Assembly (NCBI GenBank): GCA_014379065.1
Contig: JACMMM010000280.1
Span: 1-5,059 of the forward strand
Origin: Saprospiraceae bacterium
GTDB lineage: Bacteria > Bacteroidota > Bacteroidia > Chitinophagales > Saprospiraceae
Direction: 5' to 3'
Length of the DNA: 5,059 nucleotides
Numbering within the stretch: the stretch's first letter is position 1; the number at the start of each line of letters is the position of its first letter. The notes under the pieces were generated by a model. It was not told the origin of the DNA. It searched no databases and saw nothing but the letters and a program-made list of their open reading frames with translations. The translations under genes and the position numbers were made by a program. This document shows, in pieces, positions 1-4,978 of this stretch.

Positions 1-22
1 CAATATTCTTCTGGTTTTCTTT

Positions 23-197
23 GTCAATGGTCAAAAGTCAATAGTCAACGGTCAAAAGTCAACGGTCAAAAGTCAACGGTCAAAAGTCAACGGTCAAAGG
101 TCAACAGTCAACGGTCAACGGTCAATGGTCAAAAGTCAACGGTCAACGGTCAAAAGTCAACGGTCAAAAGTCAACGGTCAAAAGTCAACAGTCAATT
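23..197 (+). repeat. 25-copy GTCAANN heptamer tandem array upstream of folK
   Basis: Twenty-five consecutive 7-base units, all beginning with the invariant GTCAA and with no insertion or deletion, fill this stretch. The two variable bases are CG (10 units), AA (8), TG (2), CA (2), and TA, AG and TT (1 each). The AA and CG forms often alternate, giving a 14-base superunit GTCAAAAGTCAACG. The last unit is GTCAATT, followed by CC and the folK ATG, so the array would lie in the 5' untranslated region or promoter region of folK. There are no unique spacers, so it is not a CRISPR. Its function is unknown; a shorter copy precedes ruvB at 3909-3950. Confidence 0.95.
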
Positions 198-199
198 CC

Positions 200-709
200 A
201 TGCAAACATTTACCACAAAAAAATACATCAACGTTTTCCTCGGCTTAGGCAGCAATGTAGGAAACAGAGGTTCCAACCTCCACTCGGCCGTTGGCTTGAT
301 TGAAAAAAACATTGGCAAGGTCGCAAAGAAGAGCCATGTTTATGAAACCCAGCCTTGGGGAGAGCCCAACCAAGATCCGTTTTACAATCAGGTGCTGATG
401 GTCAACACGACCCTCGACCCCCGAGAAATACTCGATAAAATCAGCCGAATTGAGCGCGAACTTGGCCGCGAGCGGAAAGAAAAATGGGGCCCACGCATCA
501 TTGATATTGACATCCTTTTCTACGGCAAGCGCCTGATACGCGACAAGGGTCTGGAGATTCCCCATCCTGATCTGCACAAACGCGCGTTCGTGTTGGTGCC
601 GATGATGGAAATCGCGCCAGAATTTGAGCATCCCGTGCTCGAAAAGCAGATAGACGAACTTTACATGGACTGCACGGACGAATCTGATGTCGTCATGCTG
701 AACTATTGA
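200..709 (+). CDS. folK: 2-amino-4-hydroxy-6-hydroxymethyldihydropteridine pyrophosphokinase (HPPK)
   Basis: HPPK transfers pyrophosphate from ATP to 6-hydroxymethyl-dihydropterin, the step before dihydropteroate synthase in cytoplasmic folate synthesis. The 169-residue product has the usual length and opens with the pterin-site motif LGLGSNVGN (14-22), followed by YETQPWG (48-54) and the family signature WGPRIIDIDIL (96-106). By alignment with E. coli HPPK, D102 and D104 should be the two Mg-binding aspartates, with R99, H122 and R128 matching the substrate-binding Arg92, His115 and Arg121. The reading frame extends upstream to an ATG at 125, but those 25 codons are translated tandem repeat (VKSQRST-like). 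ATG 200 gives the normal N-terminus, MQTFTTKKYINVFLGLGSN. It is probably cotranscribed with the kinase gene 18 bases downstream. No clear Shine-Dalgarno is visible because the repeat array runs to two bases before the ATG. Confidence 0.96.
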   Translation: MQTFTTKKYINVFLGLGSNVGNRGSNLHSAVGLIEKNIGKVAKKSHVYETQPWGEPNQDPFYNQVLMVNTTLDPREILDKISRIERELGRERKEKWGPRIIDIDILFYGKRLIRDKGLEIPHPDLHKRAFVLVPMMEIAPEFEHPVLEKQIDELYMDCTDESDVVMLNY

Positions 710-727
710 TTAATCGAAACAGGCAAG

Positions 728-1384
728 GTGAAAAACGATCAACCGCCACGGGTCCAGTACAATTTCATAGCCATTGAAGGCAATATCGGTGCGGGCAAGA
801 CGACGCTCTGCCATCAGTTGGCTGAACGCTTTGGTTGCGATTTGGTACTGGAGCAGTTTACGGACAACCCTTTTTTGCCGCCATTTTATGAGCAGCCAGA
901 TCGCTACGCCTTCCCGGTCGAACTTTTTTTTATGACCGAGCGGCACAAGCAGTTGTTAGAGCATTTTTCTCAACCCGACTTGTTTCGATCGTTCACCGTA
1001 GCGGATTACTTTTTTGTAAAAACACTGCTTTTTGCCAAAAACAACCTCAGCGGGGAGGAATTTAGGCTCTTTCAACGGCTCTTTTCTGTGCTGAATGCCA
1101 CTTTCCCGAAGCCTGACTTACTGCTTTACCTGCACCGCCCAGTGGAGGTACTGCTAAAACAAATCAAAAAGCGCGGCAGGGACATAGAGCAGCAAATCTC
1201 CCCGGCCTATTTGACTGAAATTCAGGACGCTTACTTTGATTATTTGAAAACGGAAACCGAAACGCCCGTGCTCATACTGGAACTCGGCGACGCAGATTTT
1301 CAAGGCGAAGCAGCCGCTTTTGAGGCAATTGTCCAAGTAATGGCCGCTCAACATGCCCCTGGAATACGGTTCCTAAAACTTTAG
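728..1384 (+). CDS. Deoxynucleoside kinase (dAK/dGK-type, dNK family)
   Basis: This enzyme phosphorylates a deoxynucleoside to its 5'-monophosphate with ATP, the first step of dNTP salvage, in the cytoplasm. The 218-residue product shows the family order: P-loop GNIGAGKTT (18-26), the LEQF glutamate (E42, expected catalytic base), a substrate-site segment with ELFFMTERHKQL (65-76), VADYFF..K (91-98), and the Arg-rich lid KKRGRDIEQ (147-155). PDLLLYL (129-135) is the usual strand before the lid. The start is a GTG, since no ATG precedes the P-loop in frame; an AGG at 721-723 is at best a weak ribosome site. The gene lies 18 bases after folK in the same frame, separated by one TGA. Its last 12 bases overlap the convergent propeller gene. 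Whether it prefers deoxyadenosine, deoxyguanosine or another nucleoside cannot be read from the sequence. Confidence 0.93.
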   Translation: MKNDQPPRVQYNFIAIEGNIGAGKTTLCHQLAERFGCDLVLEQFTDNPFLPPFYEQPDRYAFPVELFFMTERHKQLLEHFSQPDLFRSFTVADYFFVKTLLFAKNNLSGEEFRLFQRLFSVLNATFPKPDLLLYLHRPVEVLLKQIKKRGRDIEQQISPAYLTEIQDAYFDYLKTETETPVLILELGDADFQGEAAAFEAIVQVMAAQHAPGIRFLKL

Positions 1385-2938
1385 CATTTTCTGTTTCAGC
1401 AACATCCCATCCACCGTGAGCACGGCTACATAGGTTCCTGACCTTAAGTTAAGGCTCGCTGCATCAATGCTTTCGATGTGTTTGCCATAATCTAGCCATT
1501 CGTTGTCAAGGAGCGTGGCTACAGATTGGCCTTGTAGATTGTAGAGCCGCAGGCTCACCAGCGCGAGGTGATGCAGTTTGAAAGAGATGGCCGTTTTCTC
1601 CACAAATGGATTGGGGTAAGCCGCGTCCATCGAGAAAAAGGGATTTACAGCGTTTTCCACAGTACTTACCAATACTTGAGGGTCTACCAATGCCGTCCAC
1701 ACGGAGAGGTCGTTGCCAACCAAGCGGGTCCAGATGGGTCGCACCACGTTGTTGTGCGCTGTCACATTGGTGTAATCGCCAAAAAAGACATTATCATTGG
1801 GGATGAACGGGCTTTCGCTCACCTTGAAATTCTTGAACGTCGAACCGCCGTCCTTTGAAACAGCCATATAAACATCCGTTCGGGTATCGTTGTAATTGCG
1901 GCGGTCATAGAACACAAACCACAGATAGCCAGTAGTTTGGTCAATTGTCATCCAGGTAAAAAACTGTTGTCGTGTCGTATTGTCGTCGTTGACTCGTGCC
2001 GTGGGAGACCAGGTGTTGCCGCCATCTGTGCTTTTTGAAAACCACACTTCAGTATCATTCGCTCCATTGCGCTGATCGCTCCAGTTGACGTAAATCGTGC
2101 CCCTGTTTGGTCCTCCGCTGAGGTCGCAGACCGCGATAGGAAGGCCATTGGCGCGGCTAACTCCTGGTACGAGATAGTCCCAGCCAGTCGGCTGTTCGGC
2201 CAACAAAATATCTTCGGCCAGCCAGGTTTCCCCACCGTCCAATGATCGGTCAAACCACAATTTATCGCGGTTTGACCACACCACATATATTTCACCATTA
2301 GGGCCAACACAAGGTACTGCGCCTTCGGCGGTGTCGTCGCTGTCTATACAGTCGCCAGCCAGTTTGTTGATCCGCTTGGCAGCCGTCCATGTCAGGCCGC
2401 CGTCGGTGCTTTTTGAAAAAAGGATGATAGAACTATCGGCAGGGTTGCTCGTCCCATATTTGTCAAACTGCGTCCAAGTGACGTACATGGCATTGGTGGC
2501 CGGGTCTACCGCCATCCATTCTTTGTCTTGTGCTTTCGTGCCGTTAAGGCCGGTATATACTCCGCTGGACCAGTTGACTCCGGCATCGGTGCTTTTTTGA
2601 ATAACAATTCGGTCAATCCAATTCCCCCCACCATTGGGCGGGTTGGAGAGGTGCAGGAAATAAAACGCGCCGCTTGTGTCTACCCCCATGGCCGGGTCGC
2701 CCCAAATGCCCCAAGGGCAAGAAACGGGCGTGCGTGTCCAACTGGCACCAGCGTCGTGCGAATAGTACACATTGTTAAGGTTGGCCCCAGCTACCAACTC
2801 ATTGGTATTCTTTGGATTAATGCAAATGGAAGGCTCATTAGGAGAATGGTCCGTAGCAATTAAAATGTTTGAGTGCTGTGCAAAAAGGAGATTGGCAAAG
2901 GCCCAATACAAGGCAAGCAAAAAGGCTTTTTTTATCAT
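1373..2938 (-). CDS. Secreted Asp-box/BNR beta-propeller protein (sialidase-like fold) with T9SS sorting domain
   Basis: The product has 521 residues. It begins with a signal peptide (MIKKAFLLALYWAFANLLFA, likely cut before Q21). Six Asp-boxes (S-x-D-x-G-x-x-W/F) follow at about 60-67, 116-123, 177-184, 232-239, 303-310 and 361-368; each marks a beta-hairpin of a propeller as in sialidases. From about residue 436 comes a type IX secretion C-terminal sorting domain: AYPNPF (439-444), then strands, LYNLQGQ (465-471), LRSGTYV (498-504) and a basic end, KQKMLKF. It is therefore predicted to cross the outer membrane and be attached to the surface or released. No FRIP/YRIP arginine motif or full sialidase catalytic set is evident, so enzyme activity is not supported; binding or a structural role is equally possible. 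The ATG at 2938 is chosen over an upstream ATG at 3061 because it starts the signal peptide and follows a promoter motif. Confidence 0.9.
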   Translation of the reverse strand: MIKKAFLLALYWAFANLLFAQHSNILIATDHSPNEPSICINPKNTNELVAGANLNNVYYSHDAGASWTRTPVSCPWGIWGDPAMGVDTSGAFYFLHLSNPPNGGGNWIDRIVIQKSTDAGVNWSSGVYTGLNGTKAQDKEWMAVDPATNAMYVTWTQFDKYGTSNPADSSIILFSKSTDGGLTWTAAKRINKLAGDCIDSDDTAEGAVPCVGPNGEIYVVWSNRDKLWFDRSLDGGETWLAEDILLAEQPTGWDYLVPGVSRANGLPIAVCDLSGGPNRGTIYVNWSDQRNGANDTEVWFSKSTDGGNTWSPTARVNDDNTTRQQFFTWMTIDQTTGYLWFVFYDRRNYNDTRTDVYMAVSKDGGSTFKNFKVSESPFIPNDNVFFGDYTNVTAHNNVVRPIWTRLVGNDLSVWTALVDPQVLVSTVENAVNPFFSMDAAYPNPFVEKTAISFKLHHLALVSLRLYNLQGQSVATLLDNEWLDYGKHIESIDAASLNLRSGTYVAVLTVDGMLLKQKMLKF

Positions 2939-2942
2939 GGGC

Positions 2943-2950
2943 CAAAAGTA
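2943..2950 (-). promoter_or_regulatory. Bacteroidota -7 promoter element TACTTTTG for the propeller gene
   Basis: On the minus strand TACTTTTG matches the Bacteroidota -7 consensus TANNTTTG and is followed by GCCC and then the ATG at 2938. A start site a few bases after the element would place the transcript's 5' end at or next to the ATG, giving a leaderless or near-leaderless mRNA. No good -33 TTG box is visible in the 37 bases back to the stop codon of the upstream gene; the expected region reads TAGTATTT. The assignment rests on the -7 match and on the parallel arrangement at 3694-3701. Confidence 0.6.
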
Positions 2951-2987
2951 AGTCTGCTCTGGAAATACTATCATAAAGATGCCGATC

Positions 2988-3689
2988 TTAGCCAATACTG
3001 ACAATATCTGCTTCGACCTTTTTTGCCTCAGCTCCCAACATAAAGCACCAGAATGCACCACACATCATCAGATGGGCCAGATCGAAATAACAAAACCAAA
3101 CGCTCAGTGATAATTTCATGATGTGTATCCCAACACTTCCCACCAGAAATAAAATACCCAGCAAAATATAGCGGCTGCCGGGAAGTTTGGTTTTGAAAAA
3201 CAGCCATGCTTCCAGCGGCGCGACGATACACAACAGGCCAAATGCTGAATGGATTTCAACTCCTGGAAACCAAAGCGTGGCAGTCACAAAACAAAGTGCC
3301 AGCGTCAGTTCCAACATGTTTACCCAACTCAGTGCCCTACCCCACCCTGCTCCGATAAAAGGCCTCGCCCGGGCAATCGAACCCTGCTCAAACGCAGAAA
3401 CCGCTACCATACTAAGTAACCATCCGGGCGCCTTAAAAACGAAGGGTAGACAATACAAAAAGAGGTGCCCAACAACGGCTCCAATCAAGGTGGAAAGCCC
3501 CATCAAGAAGAAAAAAATGCGTGAAAGCCGCAAAGCGTCGTCCCGCTCGGTCGTGTGGCCTAACCTATTCCAAGCATAAAAACAGAACAACGCAACCAAA
3601 AGCGAGGTCAGTGCAATCATCGGTTCGCCAAGCCGGAGTCCGGCCACTACGATATCGGGTTGAAAATTGGCTGTAGGTAAAACTTCCAT
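2988..3689 (-). CDS. Uncharacterised integral membrane protein, about seven TM helices
   Basis: I do not recognise this 233-residue protein with confidence. Hydrophobic segments lie at about 24-40, 56-81, 87-100, 119-141, 147-165, 174-191 and 195-219, predicting a seven-helix inner-membrane protein with short loops. Charged or polar residues inside or next to helices stand out: E22, S66, H75, E101, E127, H147, H189, K192, D203 and H206 (the last two in a DLAH motif in the final helix). Buried His/Asp/Ser of this kind occur in metal-dependent membrane hydrolases such as ceramidase/PAQR-type (CREST) proteins, but the match is only suggestive. The opening EP-x-x-ALT (22-28) may point to a Bacteroidota family of unknown function. 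The ATG at 3689 is preferred over one at 3794 because the intervening 35 codons are translated repeat and hairpin and a promoter motif lies four bases upstream of 3689. It precedes the propeller gene by 49 bases. Confidence 0.8.
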   Translation of the reverse strand: MEVLPTANFQPDIVVAGLRLGEPMIALTSLLVALFCFYAWNRLGHTTERDDALRLSRIFFFLMGLSTLIGAVVGHLFLYCLPFVFKAPGWLLSMVAVSAFEQGSIARARPFIGAGWGRALSWVNMLELTLALCFVTATLWFPGVEIHSAFGLLCIVAPLEAWLFFKTKLPGSRYILLGILFLVGSVGIHIMKLSLSVWFCYFDLAHLMMCGAFWCFMLGAEAKKVEADIVSIG

Positions 3690-3693
3690 GGGG

Positions 3694-3701
3694 CAAAGGT
3701 A
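3694..3701 (-). promoter_or_regulatory. Bacteroidota -7 promoter element TACCTTTG for the membrane-protein gene
   Basis: The minus strand reads TACCTTTG, then CCCC, then the ATG at 3689. This is a full match to TANNTTTG at the same 4-base distance from the start codon as at 2943-2950. Transcription would begin at or beside the ATG. Any -33 box would fall inside the GGTGACT array; a TTG in ATTGCACC lies about 15 bases upstream of the element, shorter than the usual spacing. The near-identical layout at two consecutive genes supports a real promoter. Confidence 0.62.
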
Positions 3702-3705
3702 GGGT

Positions 3706-3795
3706 GGTGACTGGTGCAATGGTGACCCGCCTTCGCTGTGGCTATGGCGGGTAAATTGGTGACTGGTGGATAGGTGACTGGTTAATTGGTGCAAT
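3706..3795. repeat. 15-base GGTGACT/GGTGNAAT tandem array interrupted by a hairpin
   Basis: On the plus strand the array alternates a 7-base unit GGTGACT (3706, 3758, 3773) with an 8-base unit: GGTGCAAT at 3713, GGTGGATA at 3765, GGTTAATT at 3780 and GGTGCAAT at 3788. Together they make a 15-base superunit. A second superunit starts with GGTGAC at 3721 and resumes with GGTAAATT at 3750; the 23 bases between are a GC-rich hairpin. Read toward the membrane-protein gene the unit is AGTCACC, which resembles the AGTCAAC of the heptamer arrays. The array stops four bases before the gene's -7 promoter element. Confidence 0.85.
3725..3752. repeat. Small GC-rich palindrome inserted within the GGTGACT array
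   Basis: ACCCGCC (3725-3731) and GGCGGGT (3746-3752) are perfect inverted repeats around a 14-base loop, TTCGCTGTGGCTAT. The element replaces a single base in an otherwise regular 15-base repeat unit, so it looks like a later insertion of a short REP-like or miniature palindromic element. It lacks a T-tract and lies upstream of both divergent genes, so a terminator role is unlikely. Confidence 0.75.
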
Positions 3796-3908
3796 TAAAC
3801 ACCACTGTATAAGCGCATTTTGATCCCACGGTTCGTTTTGCGTAGATTTATTTTTATTTCAAAACAAAATATTTGAATTTTGCGGAGTATTTCAAGATCA
3901 ACGACACA
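3796..3908. other. AT-rich divergent intergenic segment, probable ruvB promoter region
   Basis: These 113 bases between the two arrays carry no gene. They become strongly AT-rich from about 3846. A perfect 6-base inverted repeat, CAAAAT (3865-3870) and ATTTTG (3877-3882) with a 6-base spacer, overlaps GAATTTTG (3875-3882), which differs from the Bacteroidota -7 consensus TANNTTTG at one base. This is the best available candidate for the ruvB promoter, about 26 bases before the heptamer array. No clear -33 box accompanies it, so the assignment is weak. Confidence 0.35.
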
Positions 3909-3950
3909 GTCAACGGTCAATAGTCAACTGTCAATAGCCAAAAGTCAATT
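3909..3950 (+). repeat. Six-copy GTCAANN heptamer array abutting the ruvB start
   Basis: Six phased 7-base units follow one another: GTCAACG, GTCAATA, GTCAACT, GTCAATA, GCCAAAA (one change in the core) and GTCAATT. They are the same family and the same orientation relative to the gene as the 25-copy array before folK, and end in the same terminal unit, GTCAATT. The ruvB start codon TTG is the next base. A further GTCAAAA at 3953-3959 overlaps the first ruvB codons two bases out of phase, so the repeat may have shaped the start of the gene itself. Confidence 0.92.
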
Positions 3951-4967
3951 TTGTCAAAAACACTCGCAAACGAACCTGCTGCCAACGAAGATAAAGTCGT
4001 CGAAAAAGCCCTGCGCCCGAAACTCCTCGAAGAGTTCAGCGGTCAGCGCAAGATTGTGGACAACCTACAAGTCTTCATTCAAGCGGCCAAGCAACGCGGC
4101 GATGCGCTCGACCACGTCCTGCTGCATGGACCACCGGGACTGGGCAAAACCACCTTGTCGCATATTATTACGAATGAAATAGGGGCAAGCTTAAAATTGA
4201 CCTCCGGCCCGGTGCTCGAAAAACCCGGCGACCTCGCAGGCCTGCTCACCAACCTGGAGCCGGGCGATGTGCTGTTCATTGATGAAATCCATCGCCTCAA
4301 CACGGTGGTGGAAGAATACCTCTACTCGGCTATGGAGGATTACCGAATTGACCTTATGATAGATTCCGGCCCCAATGCCCGCAGCATTCAGATCACGCTC
4401 AACCCCTTCACGCTCATCGGTGCCACGACCCGTATGGGCCTGCTGACCTCGCCGCTCCGCGCTCGGTTTGGTATCACTTGTCACCTTGATTACTACGATG
4501 TGCCCACCCTTGAACGTATCCTGCACCGCTCGGCAGCCATTTTAGAAATACCGATTGCCGACGAAGGAGCTTACGAGATTGCCCGCCGCAGCCGTGGTAC
4601 GCCGCGTATCGCGAATGCCTTGCTGCGTCGCATCCGGGATTTCGCCCAAATCAAAGGCGATGGTTCTATAAATTTGGAGATTGCGCGCTACGGCCTTGCT
4701 GCCCTGGATGTGGACGAATCGGGACTGGATGATATGGATATCCGCATTCTGACTACCATTATTCACAAATTCAAAGGCGGGCCAGTGGGCCTTACCACCA
4801 TTGCTACGGCGGTGGGTGAAGAGGCCGGTACCATTGAAGAAGTACATGAGCCTTTCCTTATTATGGAGGGTTTCATCCAGCGCACGCCGCGTGGGCGCAC
4901 GGCTACGGAGAAGGCTTACAAGCATATTGGGGCGGTGCCGCCGAGGAAGGAGGGGACGTTGTTTTAG
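3951..4967 (+). CDS. ruvB: Holliday junction branch migration ATPase RuvB
   Basis: RuvB is the hexameric AAA+ motor that, with RuvA, drives branch migration of Holliday junctions in recombinational repair. The 338-residue product has the normal length (E. coli about 336). Visible landmarks are LRPK..EEFSGQ (21-32), Walker A GPPGLGKTT (60-68), the strongly conserved SGPVLEKPGDLAG (85-97), Walker B LFIDEIHRL (108-116), the RuvA-contacting hairpin region about 131-150, sensor 1 TLIGATTR (154-161), the arginine finger in SPLRARFG (R170), sensor 2 RGTPRIAN (R219), and a C-terminal winged-helix DNA-binding domain (about 255-335) ending PRKEGTLF. No in-frame ATG exists before residue 128, and a TAG at 3921 closes the frame upstream. 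TTG 3951 is therefore the best start; ATT 3948 is the only other near-cognate option. ruvA and ruvC are not in the window. Confidence 0.97.
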   Translation: MSKTLANEPAANEDKVVEKALRPKLLEEFSGQRKIVDNLQVFIQAAKQRGDALDHVLLHGPPGLGKTTLSHIITNEIGASLKLTSGPVLEKPGDLAGLLTNLEPGDVLFIDEIHRLNTVVEEYLYSAMEDYRIDLMIDSGPNARSIQITLNPFTLIGATTRMGLLTSPLRARFGITCHLDYYDVPTLERILHRSAAILEIPIADEGAYEIARRSRGTPRIANALLRRIRDFAQIKGDGSINLEIARYGLAALDVDESGLDDMDIRILTTIIHKFKGGPVGLTTIATAVGEEAGTIEEVHEPFLIMEGFIQRTPRGRTATEKAYKHIGAVPPRKEGTLF

Positions 4968-4978
4968 GCAAAATTTTT

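Noticed and set aside
1..22. folK promoter
   Set aside because: TTTCTTTG at 16-23 is one base from the -7 consensus, but the window starts too close to see a -33 box, so it was not listed as a feature.
23..197. CRISPR array
   Set aside because: The repeat unit is 7 bases and there are no unique spacers between units; no cas genes are present.
125..199. folK starting at ATG 125 with 25 extra residues
   Set aside because: The extra residues are pure translated tandem repeat, and ATG 200 gives the normal HPPK N-terminus.
245..631. Minus-strand open frame antisense to folK (128 codons)
   Set aside because: It is a frame shadow of folK with no recognisable domain and no start context.
1948..2310. 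Second minus-strand frame inside the propeller gene
   Set aside because: The Asp-box repeats and sorting domain are in the other frame, which is continuous; there is no sign of a real overlapping gene or frameshift.
2939..3061. 41-residue N-terminal extension of the propeller protein
   Set aside because: It overlaps the end of the membrane-protein gene and would bury the signal peptide; a -7 promoter element sits just before ATG 2938.
3725..3752. Rho-independent terminator
   Set aside because: No T-tract follows on either strand, and it lies upstream of both flanking genes, where a terminator would have no purpose.
3690..3794. 35-residue N-terminal extension of the membrane protein
   Set aside because: It is translated GGTGACT repeat plus hairpin, rich in His/Ser/Thr, and lies upstream of the likely promoter.
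3880..4182. Plus-strand frame overlapping the start of ruvB
   Set aside because: It is translated heptamer repeat followed by an out-of-frame reading of ruvB.
4191..4925. Minus-strand open frames antisense to ruvB
   Set aside because: They are shadows produced by GC-rich codons in ruvB; the translations have no domain character and ruvB is unambiguous.
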